From positions 1 through 14,386 of the forward strand of contig JADFNA010000005.1 of NCBI GenBank assembly GCA_022563625.1: a stretch of 14,386 nucleotides of DNA, written 5' to 3'. The stretch's first letter is position 1, and the number at the start of each line of letters is the position of its first letter. The notes under the pieces were generated by a model. It worked only from the letters and a program-made list of their open reading frames with translations. It was not told where the DNA came from and searched no databases. Shown piece by piece: positions 7,034 through 13,921 of the stretch. The position numbers and the translations under genes were made by a program. Source of the stretch: Candidatus Zixiibacteriota bacterium. GTDB lineage: Bacteria; Zixibacteria; MSB-5A5; GN15; JACZUZ01.

Positions 7034-8371
7034 ATGTTCGCCAAGAATTCACAGTTCTCAAGAAAACAGTTCTCAAGAAAACAGTTCGCGAGAAACAACA
7101 GCAATGCCGCCGGGTGTATAGTCTGCGCGTGTTTACTTTTTTCGATTCTGGTTTCCTGCGGCCAGAATCTCTACACCCAGGGCAGAAAGTTGGTGGCAGA
7201 AGGAGAGTATGCCGGCGCCGCCAACAAGCTATCCGACGACTTGGCGCTAAACCCGTCCCACGCGAAATCCTGGCGCGAGCTCGGTGTGGCGCGATATTAT
7301 CTGGGTGATTATGTAGAGTCACTCTCGCATCTGAATCGGGCAAGTAAACTTGCGGGAGACCCGCGCACTGAGTTGTATCGCGGAATGACGCTGGAAAAGC
7401 TATCGCGCTGGGATGACGCCAGCGGCGCTTATACGGCCGCTCTGGCTCTCAAGCCCCCGAAACAACTTATCAAGCGAATTATACTCCGCCAGCGCCGGGT
7501 TGAGAGGCGAGATGTGATTGCGAGGGCTTTGGCCAGCGAGGAGAGCATTGACGTGGACTCAATTCCGCTGAACACAGTGGCCGTTTATGATTTTGATGGA
7601 AGCAGGTTGAGTCCGGAACTGGCGCCGCTGGCGCTCGGGTTTGCCGAATTCACGGCTATTGACCTGGCGAAAGTCAGCGCTCTGACTGTCGTTGAGCGTG
7701 TGAACCTTTCGTTGCTGCTCGACGAGTTGAAACTGTCCGGGAGTGGAGTTGTTGATCCGGCGACCGCCCCGCGAGTGGGAAAACTGCTCGGCAGCCGGAA
7801 AGTTATCACCGGTTGGGTGGAAAGTCCGGAACCCGATCAGATTCGCGTTGGCGGTGTGATAGTTAATACTGTGGACAATACTGAAGCGCTGCCGGAATCA
7901 GAGCAGGAGCAACTCCAACAGCTGTTCAAATTGCAGAAAGCTTTTGTGTATCGCGTGCTTCAGGAACTGGGCGTCGAACCTACGGACGCGGAACGGCTGG
8001 CAATTGACCGCATTCCGACAGATTCACTTAACGCGTTTCTTGAATATTGCCGGGGTCTGAACAGTATGCGCCTGGGTTCCTATGCCGAAGCAGAGGGACA
8101 CTTTGAAAACGCACAGAGTATTGATGAGAATTTTTCCGAAGCTGGCGAGCAGGCCTCGGAAGCCGGCGGTCTTTCCGATGATGTGAACTTTGAGAGCTAT
8201 ATACAGACATTTACGGCGCCGGGCGCTCCGGGACTGGACCCCAACTTGCGAAACATCGTCATCAACACCGGCGCGATTCCCGGCGGCGGCGGAGAGAGCA
8301 GTTCGCCCAACCAGCCGCCGGTTATTCCCACCGGGTCAGTGATAATCAGAGGAAATCCCGATGCGGACTGA
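7034..8371 (+). CDS. TPR/CsgG-domain lipoprotein
   Basis: A 445-residue predicted lipoprotein. The signal sequence is hydrophobic (AGCIVCACLLFSILVSC) with a lipobox LVSC and lipidation at C42. Mature protein: two or three TPR-like units (about 45-145, with AGAANKLSDDLALNPSHAKS and WDDASGAYTAALALKP), a basic linker (RQRRVERRD), a CsgG-like domain (about 180-275, TVAVYDFDGS, ALTVVERVNLSLLLDEL, VGKLLGSRKVITGWV), a C-terminal TPR pair (about 334-370) and a Gly/Ser/Pro-rich tail. It is a diverged paralogue of the preceding CsgG protein, extended at both ends. The ATG at 7034 has no obvious ribosome site and lies 28 bases after the upstream stop, so translational coupling is likely. Its N-region contains a 15-bp tandem repeat. 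Its last codons overlap the start of the barrel gene. Likely an outer-membrane lipoprotein working with the barrel. Confidence 0.8.
   Translation: MFAKNSQFSRKQFSRKQFARNNSNAAGCIVCACLLFSILVSCGQNLYTQGRKLVAEGEYAGAANKLSDDLALNPSHAKSWRELGVARYYLGDYVESLSHLNRASKLAGDPRTELYRGMTLEKLSRWDDASGAYTAALALKPPKQLIKRIILRQRRVERRDVIARALASEESIDVDSIPLNTVAVYDFDGSRLSPELAPLALGFAEFTAIDLAKVSALTVVERVNLSLLLDELKLSGSGVVDPATAPRVGKLLGSRKVITGWVESPEPDQIRVGGVIVNTVDNTEALPESEQEQLQQLFKLQKAFVYRVLQELGVEPTDAERLAIDRIPTDSLNAFLEYCRGLNSMRLGSYAEAEGHFENAQSIDENFSEAGEQASEAGGLSDDVNFESYIQTFTAPGAPGLDPNLRNIVINTGAIPGGGGESSSPNQPPVIPTGSVIIRGNPDAD
7052..7096 (+). repeat. three tandem 15-bp units in the signal-peptide N-region
   Basis: Units at 7052-7066 and 7067-7081 are identical (CAGTTCTCAAGAAAA); the third, 7082-7096, is degenerate (CAGTTCGCGAGAAAC). 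They encode QFSRK-QFSRK-QFARN. The unit is a multiple of three, so copy-number change would lengthen the basic N-region without shifting frame. Confidence 0.9.
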
Positions 8372-9491
8372 TTATAGAATCCGATTGAATGTCATCTGCG
8401 GTATTTCCCTGCTGGCTGGAGTGTTTTGTGTCGAATCCATCCGGGCCGAAGGAAACTCTGTTCAGGTCAATGCGCTGTTTCAATCATGGAAAATCGCCGA
8501 CAGCGCTGGAGAAAAGACGATTGACCAATGGACAGTTCCTATAACCGGGGTGATTCCGCTGCGAAATGATTTTGAATTGCTTTTTTACGCCGCCGGTTCC
8601 GCCAATAGCCTTGACGCAAATGTTACCGACTATGATCTCAATGGTGTCAGTGATGTGCGGCTGCAGGTCCATCGCTCGTTTTTAGAAGACCGCTTCATTT
8701 TCGGGGCGGGGGTAAATCTCCCGACGGGCAAGAGCGATCTGGATTTTGCCGTTGACACTACGATCATTAACCAGCTCTCCGAAAACTTTTTGAGTTTCCC
8801 GCTGCGTAGATTCGGGCAGGGATTCGGGTTTAATGTGATGGGAGGCGTGGCCGGTCAGCTTGGTGAATTCAACGCCTCAGCGGGCGCTATGTACGAGTTT
8901 ACCGGCGAATTTGATCCCTATCAGGACCAGGGCAGTTACAATCCGGGAAATCTGTTTACCACTACCGTCTCCCTCAGCCGGGTTTTTGATAAACTGGCCC
9001 TTTCGGGCAACCTGCTGTTGACTTTTTACGGCGCTGACAGGTTTGACGACAAGAAAGTTTTTGAGCAAAACACCCGGGTATCTTTGCGTCTGGGAAGTTC
9101 ATATACGCAGAAGACATATCGCGCTAATCTATCGGCGGGCTATCTGCTCCGTGGAAGAAACACACGTTATGGCGGTAATGAAACAATCGTTGAGCAGTTG
9201 CAACTTTTCGGCAATGAATTCAGCGCCCGTGGCTCACTGGAGTTCCGTCTGGCGAACGGCTGGGAAGTCGGCCCGGCCGCTGAAATGCGTTTTGTTGCCG
9301 GTGACGAGAGGACCGGCGCTTCGCGTTTTGGTTCTTCGGAGATTTATAGTTTCGGTGGATCAGTCCGGAAGAGTATTTCCGGCGGCCTGAATGTTCTGGC
9401 CAATGGGCTTTATCACACAGGTTCGGCTGATGATAATAAACTTGATGTCAGCGGCCTTTCGTTTTCACTCAGCCTGCTGAGCGCATTCTAA
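8361..9491 (+). CDS. predicted outer-membrane beta-barrel protein
   Basis: A 376-residue protein with a signal peptide (about 1-30, hydrophobic core VICGISLLAGVFCVE, ending IRAEG). Alternating polar/hydrophobic strands rich in Gly, aromatic and Asn/Asp turns follow through to the last residue. The C-terminus, LSFSLSLLSAF, ends in Phe as expected of a BAM-dependent outer-membrane strand. Segments such as FIFGAGVNLPTGKSDLD resemble uncharacterised transporter/porin-like barrels of around 300-400 residues. About 12-16 strands would fit, by eye only. The ATG at 8361 lies inside the preceding gene (11-base overlap) and is preceded by AGAGGA, so translational coupling to the CsgG lipoprotein is likely. 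The next gene starts 21 bases downstream. It could be the outer-membrane conduit or anchor for the products on either side; no substrate can be inferred. Confidence 0.78.
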   Translation: MRTDYRIRLNVICGISLLAGVFCVESIRAEGNSVQVNALFQSWKIADSAGEKTIDQWTVPITGVIPLRNDFELLFYAAGSANSLDANVTDYDLNGVSDVRLQVHRSFLEDRFIFGAGVNLPTGKSDLDFAVDTTIINQLSENFLSFPLRRFGQGFGFNVMGGVAGQLGEFNASAGAMYEFTGEFDPYQDQGSYNPGNLFTTTVSLSRVFDKLALSGNLLLTFYGADRFDDKKVFEQNTRVSLRLGSSYTQKTYRANLSAGYLLRGRNTRYGGNETIVEQLQLFGNEFSARGSLEFRLANGWEVGPAAEMRFVAGDERTGASRFGSSEIYSFGGSVRKSISGGLNVLANGLYHTGSADDNKLDVSGLSFSLSLLSAF

Positions 9492-9512
9492 ACATAGTGA
9501 CAGTTACAATTC

Positions 9513-12500
9513 ATGCGAGTCCCGATTACAATGCAACATCCTGATCGTTTCACAGCCAGGTTTATGAAAGTGGCACTGAAAATACTGTTCTCCGGAGTTT
9601 TTCTGGGCGCGATATTATTAGCAGGTTGTGAAGAAAAAATATTGAATAACGCCGGGTCCGAGCAGGTCCGTGTTCAGCTTTCTTTCCGGCTTACATCTCC
9701 ATCGTTGAGATCACTTGTCTCTACCTATCAACTGACCATCAGCGCCGATGACATGGATACAATCGTGGCGCAGTTGGTTTGGGCCGATGGGTTCGTGGTT
9801 GGGGTGGTAGAAAACATTCCGGCCGGACCAGGGCGGACCTTTACGCTGGAATGTTTTGATGAGAACCTCAATCTCATTTATCGTGGTGTGACAATCGCCG
9901 AGGTGGTGGCTGGCCAGACAGTGAATGTGGAAATTGATCTTCTGCCGTTTGTTCCACTGATGCGCATCTCGCCGCCATTCGCCAGGCTTGGCGCTCCGCA
10001 AAGCGCCGACGGTATTGTTGATCTGACAATTAAGATTTACAACACTCCGGACATAACATCTTTGGAGTTCGTGATTCAGTATGACCCGGGGGTCCTTGTA
10101 CCGATCAGCATAGCACGTCACAGCGGTTTGTCGGACAGTATTGTATTTTCGAGCGAAACCGACAAATCAACCGGCGAAATATTTTCTTCTTTATTTTCCC
10201 CCTCCGGTGGCGTACTGATAGACAGTTCGGGACAGCAAGATTTGGCCGTGATAAGATTTCAACAGAGATTAACTCAAGATCTGCCGGATTCGACGCTGAT
10301 TGAGATAATCTCAGTTCGCGCATTCACGGACGTCGAAACTGAGTTTACCGGTATTTTTACTGACCTTGCGGTCATTGAACTTGAAACTGATACGACTCTA
10401 CCTCCGGCGCCGCTGATGCCGGTCGGGTTCATAGGGCTGGAACACGATTCGACCGGAGAGATTGCGTTTACCATTTTTCATCTGGTCTGGGCGCCAGCGG
10501 ATGGAGAACAGTCTATCATTGGGTACCATGTTTACAAGCGAATAAACGGAGGCCCGTTCAATCGCGTTACAGACTCTCCCATCAATACGACCCTGGAAGA
10601 TCCGGAGATATTAGCTTATAATGAGCTGGGAATTGACACAACATCAACTGATTTTCTGCAGTACTACGTTACATCGGTCAGTTCTACCAATATAGAGAGC
10701 CTGCCTTCGGACACAGTCAGTTTCGTCCCAGAAAAACTATGGAACCCAGACCGAGATAAGGGCGCTCTAGTTTCGCCGCAGGATTGCAGCTTTACGGCAA
10801 CAGTTCCTGGCTTTACATGGGAAGCTGATCCCAACGCAGTTTCGTACATTGTTATTCTCGTTTTGGAAAATCAAGAAGCTAATGATGGCCAAGTAATATG
10901 GATATATCGCCAGAACGAAACAACACTCACATTGGGCCAGATTGATGGATTTACACTCTTTCCTCTTTCGCAGTTCCCATTAACTCCGAACACTCTATAT
11001 CGTATCGAAGTGGAGTTCGTCGATACTGGAAACGCCCTGGCGGGTTTCATAGAGTCACGATTCTGGCCGGTGGGACCCGAGGGTTTCAGCGGCATCACCG
11101 AGACTGACGACGATGGCGTTAAGACAGGCGCTATTGACACGCAGGACTGGTGCGAAGAATCGATCAATGGACAGATTCTCAGTCCCGCTTTTCCGAATCC
11201 AACTTTTTCGAACGCTCAGATTCAATTCTTTGTTCCGTTTGAAGACCAGGTAGAGATATTAATCTATGACGATGTCGGCGCTCCTCCTATCGCCAATCTC
11301 GGCGGCGCTGAGCGCTCTCAGGCGGGTGTTAGCTCAGTCACGTGGGATTTGACTGACAACACGGGCTCCCGGGTTTCCAAAGGCATTTACCGCTGTGTGC
11401 TGGTGACCGACTTCTTTTGCTGCTATGGCGATATTGAAGTCATTGACACGCCAATCGTCCCGAACAATCCACCTGTGATCGACCCGGTTCCACCGCAGAG
11501 TGTGAACGAGGGAGACACACTTCAGTTGACCGTATTTGCTTCTGATCCGGACTTTGATAAAGTTTCCTTTTCAGTTCCCGCGCCGCCGCCATTCGTATTC
11601 GCCGAAACCGGCTTCGGCGGGCAGGTGGGTCTCCTCATCACTCCAGATTTCACGCATGCGGGTGTATATTCGTTTGATTTGATTGCCTCGGATGGCTCAC
11701 TTACAGATACCGAGACAGTAATACTCACAGTGATCGACGTCAACCGTGCGCCGGTTGTAAATCCTCCATCGTCTCCCCAGTCTGTAGATGAAGGTTTCTT
11801 TTTACAATTCAATGTCTTCAGTTCTGATCCTGACGGAGATACCTTGCTCCTGAGCGCATTGAATCTTCCTGGAGGCGCAACCTTCGATCTGTTCGAAGAT
11901 CAAGGGATAGATCAAGGGATGTTCGGCTGGACACCGGACTTAGAACAGGCGGATATATATTCTGTCGGTTTTGTAGCTTTCGACGGTGAACTCGCCGACA
12001 CAGAATTTGTCTCAATTACAGTAAACAATGTCAATCGAGCGCCGGTAATCATTCCGATTAATTCTCAATTTGTTACTGAACTCAAACGGTTGTCATTCAT
12101 AGTTTCCGGGAGTGATCCTGACGACGATTTCCTTACATTTAGTGTGGAAAATAATCCTCTGAACTCCTCGCTTACTGTGGACAATGAAGACGTTTACTTT
12201 TTTCAGTTTGACCCGGACACAACCCAGGCCGGAATATATAATGTGACATTTATCGTTTCGGATGGCTTTCTGGCTGATAGTGAGATCGTGACGATCACTG
12301 TGACCGACACAGTTCTCACCGGTGACACTGGCGCTCCGGACACTGTATCGGTGGAGAGCGCCTTTGTCAATGCGGGCGACCATTTTCCGCTGGCCGTGCG
12401 TCTGTTCAATGACGAGCCGCTCTCCATGGCTTCGCTGGGATTTTCTTTCGTGACTTCGTTGTTTCTTGACTCTATCAGCTATACCGGGAGCCGCATAAAC

Positions 12501-13625
12501 AGTGTAGTCGGAAGCTTTGAGCTGACCTTTATTGACAACGAGTCCGGCTTTGCTCTGACCGGTTTCGATATCTTTGAAGGCGGGTTATTCCCAGCCGGGG
12601 ATGGACTACTGGCGACACTCTGGTTTACCGTCGATCCAACCGAGCCGGACAGAGTGACCAGTATCGATTCGTCAGTCGTATTCCCAAAGGGTCCAGTATT
12701 TTTTGAATTGTTTGACTCTCAAGACAATCCATTCACTCCGGAGTTCATTCCGGGTATTGTGACAATCACCGGTAATACAGCGCCATCGATCAACTTCATT
12801 CCAGGCACACAAGTCGACGAAGGCGCGACTATGTCTTTCCTAGTCTCAGCGACCGACGCCGAGTCGATACCTTCTCTGAGGACACTCGGGCTGCCTCTTA
12901 ATGCATCATTCATTGACAGAGGCAACGGCGCCGGTTTGTTTACTTTCAGCCCTGATTTCGAGCAGGCCGGGCAGTACTTAGTAACATTCATCGCCAGTGA
13001 CGGATCGCTCGAAGACACTTCGAATGCTGTTATCAACGTAACAAATGTCAATCAGGCGCCGGTGATCAATCCGATTGGTCCGCAATCTGTGCTTGAAAAC
13101 AGTTCTCTGTTTTTCATCATTTTTGCTATTGACCCTGACGGCGATCTTGTACAGTACACAGTTGATACGGCCGCAATGCCGCCGAATTCATTTTTCTTAC
13201 AAAATAAGGTCCCTGGATTCGTTTTCGATTTTCGTCCTGACTTCTTCCAAGCCGGGGTCTATCCCATCAGATTTTTCGCCTCTGACGGTTCTCTGACAGA
13301 TACTGAGCTTGTCACGATAACGGTACAGAACCTGAACCGTCCGCCCAATATTACGATTGATTTCGTGCCCGCCGAGATTTGCCCCTTCACTCTACTTCAA
13401 CTGAATGTTACAGGATCCGATCCGGACTTTGATCCCGTCAACCTCCGGGCCGAAAACCTGCCTTTCAACGCTACTTTTGTTGATAACGGTGGTGGCGCCG
13501 GGCTCTTTACATCCTCGCTAGACATTGGACTGTACATAGTGAAATTCATAGCCAGTGACGAGTCTTTGGAAGATACTCTGGATGTGTCCATTCTTGTTGT
13601 CGACTGCCCCCTCCACGGTGAGTGA
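9513..13625 (+). CDS. giant multidomain lipoprotein with cohesin-like, Fn3, FlgD-Ig-like and putative-Ig repeats
   Basis: A 1370-residue predicted surface lipoprotein. The lipobox LLAGC lipidates C39, followed by EEK. The ATG at 9564 would give a more typical 21-residue signal, and neither start has a strong ribosome site. Domains in order: a beta-sandwich (about 50-145); a first cohesin-like domain (about 146-288, with LEFVIQYDPGVLV); an Fn3-like domain (about 295-405, HLVWAPADGEQSIIGYHVYK); a second Fn3-like domain (about 418-530); a FlgD-Ig-like domain (about 557-645, PAFPNPTFSNAQIQFFV then GIYRCVL); three putative-Ig repeats; a second cohesin-like domain (about 940-1088); and three more putative-Ig repeats to the end. 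Repeats share PPQSVxEGxxLxFxVxASDPDxD and the ending FxASDGxLxDTxxVxITVxNVN. Acidic DPDxD turns suggest calcium binding. No enzyme domain is seen. Adhesion, scaffolding or matrix binding is the likeliest role. Confidence 0.85.
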   Translation: MRVPITMQHPDRFTARFMKVALKILFSGVFLGAILLAGCEEKILNNAGSEQVRVQLSFRLTSPSLRSLVSTYQLTISADDMDTIVAQLVWADGFVVGVVENIPAGPGRTFTLECFDENLNLIYRGVTIAEVVAGQTVNVEIDLLPFVPLMRISPPFARLGAPQSADGIVDLTIKIYNTPDITSLEFVIQYDPGVLVPISIARHSGLSDSIVFSSETDKSTGEIFSSLFSPSGGVLIDSSGQQDLAVIRFQQRLTQDLPDSTLIEIISVRAFTDVETEFTGIFTDLAVIELETDTTLPPAPLMPVGFIGLEHDSTGEIAFTIFHLVWAPADGEQSIIGYHVYKRINGGPFNRVTDSPINTTLEDPEILAYNELGIDTTSTDFLQYYVTSVSSTNIESLPSDTVSFVPEKLWNPDRDKGALVSPQDCSFTATVPGFTWEADPNAVSYIVILVLENQEANDGQVIWIYRQNETTLTLGQIDGFTLFPLSQFPLTPNTLYRIEVEFVDTGNALAGFIESRFWPVGPEGFSGITETDDDGVKTGAIDTQDWCEESINGQILSPAFPNPTFSNAQIQFFVPFEDQVEILIYDDVGAPPIANLGGAERSQAGVSSVTWDLTDNTGSRVSKGIYRCVLVTDFFCCYGDIEVIDTPIVPNNPPVIDPVPPQSVNEGDTLQLTVFASDPDFDKVSFSVPAPPPFVFAETGFGGQVGLLITPDFTHAGVYSFDLIASDGSLTDTETVILTVIDVNRAPVVNPPSSPQSVDEGFFLQFNVFSSDPDGDTLLLSALNLPGGATFDLFEDQGIDQGMFGWTPDLEQADIYSVGFVAFDGELADTEFVSITVNNVNRAPVIIPINSQFVTELKRLSFIVSGSDPDDDFLTFSVENNPLNSSLTVDNEDVYFFQFDPDTTQAGIYNVTFIVSDGFLADSEIVTITVTDTVLTGDTGAPDTVSVESAFVNAGDHFPLAVRLFNDEPLSMASLGFSFVTSLFLDSISYTGSRINSVVGSFELTFIDNESGFALTGFDIFEGGLFPAGDGLLATLWFTVDPTEPDRVTSIDSSVVFPKGPVFFELFDSQDNPFTPEFIPGIVTITGNTAPSINFIPGTQVDEGATMSFLVSATDAESIPSLRTLGLPLNASFIDRGNGAGLFTFSPDFEQAGQYLVTFIASDGSLEDTSNAVINVTNVNQAPVINPIGPQSVLENSSLFFIIFAIDPDGDLVQYTVDTAAMPPNSFFLQNKVPGFVFDFRPDFFQAGVYPIRFFASDGSLTDTELVTITVQNLNRPPNITIDFVPAEICPFTLLQLNVTGSDPDFDPVNLRAENLPFNATFVDNGGGAGLFTSSLDIGLYIVKFIASDESLEDTLDVSILVVDCPLHGE
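11461..13610 (+). repeat. six putative-Ig/cadherin-like protein repeats, split by a cohesin-like domain
   Basis: Repeat units begin near 11463, 11744, 12038, 12777, 13053 and 13338, with a period of about 92-98 residues. Units 1-3 and 4-6 are separated by a cohesin-like module at about 12331-12776. Unit boundaries are marked by NRAPV, NQAPV or NRPPN. The final unit is the most diverged and contains two cysteines near its ends (AEICPF and VVDCPL). Similarity is at protein level; the DNA units have diverged, so these are not recent duplications. Confidence 0.8.
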
Positions 13626-13646
13626 ATCTTATCGCCGGAATCATTG

Positions 13647-13745
13647 CTACTGTTCAATAATTTCAACCTGAATTGGTCCTGCGCCGGTTGGTTTGGCCAT
13701 TAACCAGCCCCAATCGCGACAATATTTGCGGTGTTTACCCGCCCG
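13647..13745 (-). pseudogene. possible C-terminal gene remnant
   Basis: The minus strand is open for 32 codons after an in-frame TAG at 13746-13748 and ends in TAG at 13647-13649. It encodes RAGKHRKYCRDWGWLMAKPT then GAGPIQVEIIEQ. The composition and a plausible terminal strand (PIQVEII) look like real coding sequence, but I cannot name a family. An internal ATG would give only a 17-residue peptide. Confidence 0.25.
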
Positions 13746-13816
13746 CTATTACGCGATGATTTAATCCAACGGCATTTAAGAAAATATCTCATAACTGTGC
13801 TTCTAAGATGGACCAT

Positions 13817-13841
13817 CCTTTGACAGGCTCAGGACAAACGG
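13817..13841. repeat. dispersed intergenic repeat (GACAGGCTCAGGACAAACGG type)
   Basis: The sequence CCTTTGACAGGCTCAGGACA followed by AACGG matches, from memory, a short element seen between genes in many unrelated bacterial genomes (usual form CTTCGACAGGCTCAGGACA). No search was done. It stands beside hairpin-forming DNA near the end of the PHP gene. Confidence 0.55.
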
Positions 13842-13864
13842 GCGGAAACAACTACCTTCGTTCG

Positions 13865-13921
13865 TGGTGATCCCGATATAATCGGGGCGAACCACCTTTT
13901 GAGATAGTTTCTAGGTGGTTC
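13865..13921 (-). terminator. nested competing hairpins at the 3' end of the PHP gene
   Basis: GAACCACCT (13889-13897) pairs perfectly with AGGTGGTTC (13913-13921) over a 15-base loop. The same ACCAC arm (13891-13895) can instead pair with GTGGT (13864-13868) to extend a CCCGAT-ATA-ATCGGG hairpin (13872-13886). The structure starts inside the stop codon of the minus-strand gene, where a terminator or mRNA 3'-end stabiliser would sit. There is no T-run, so Rho-independent termination is not certain. Confidence 0.4.

Larger units (their letters stand above)
13626..13919. other. convergent intergenic region with remnant, dispersed repeat and hairpins
   Basis: This lies between two convergent genes. 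It holds a short coding-like fragment (13647-13745, minus), a dispersed repeat (13817-13841) and overlapping hairpins (13865-13921). No intact gene or tRNA is visible. Confidence 0.55.

Noticed and set aside
7052..7096. CRISPR-like repeat
   Set aside because: The units are contiguous without spacers and lie inside a coding frame.
7002..7343. Arg/Thr-rich antisense open frame over the lipoprotein start
   Set aside because: It mirrors the tandem repeat and the real lipoprotein gene, and has a low-complexity composition.
5932..8371. Classical curli operon
   Set aside because: Two CsgG-domain proteins are present, but there is no CsgA/CsgB amyloid repeat, CsgE or CsgF, and the TPR additions differ from Escherichia coli CsgG.
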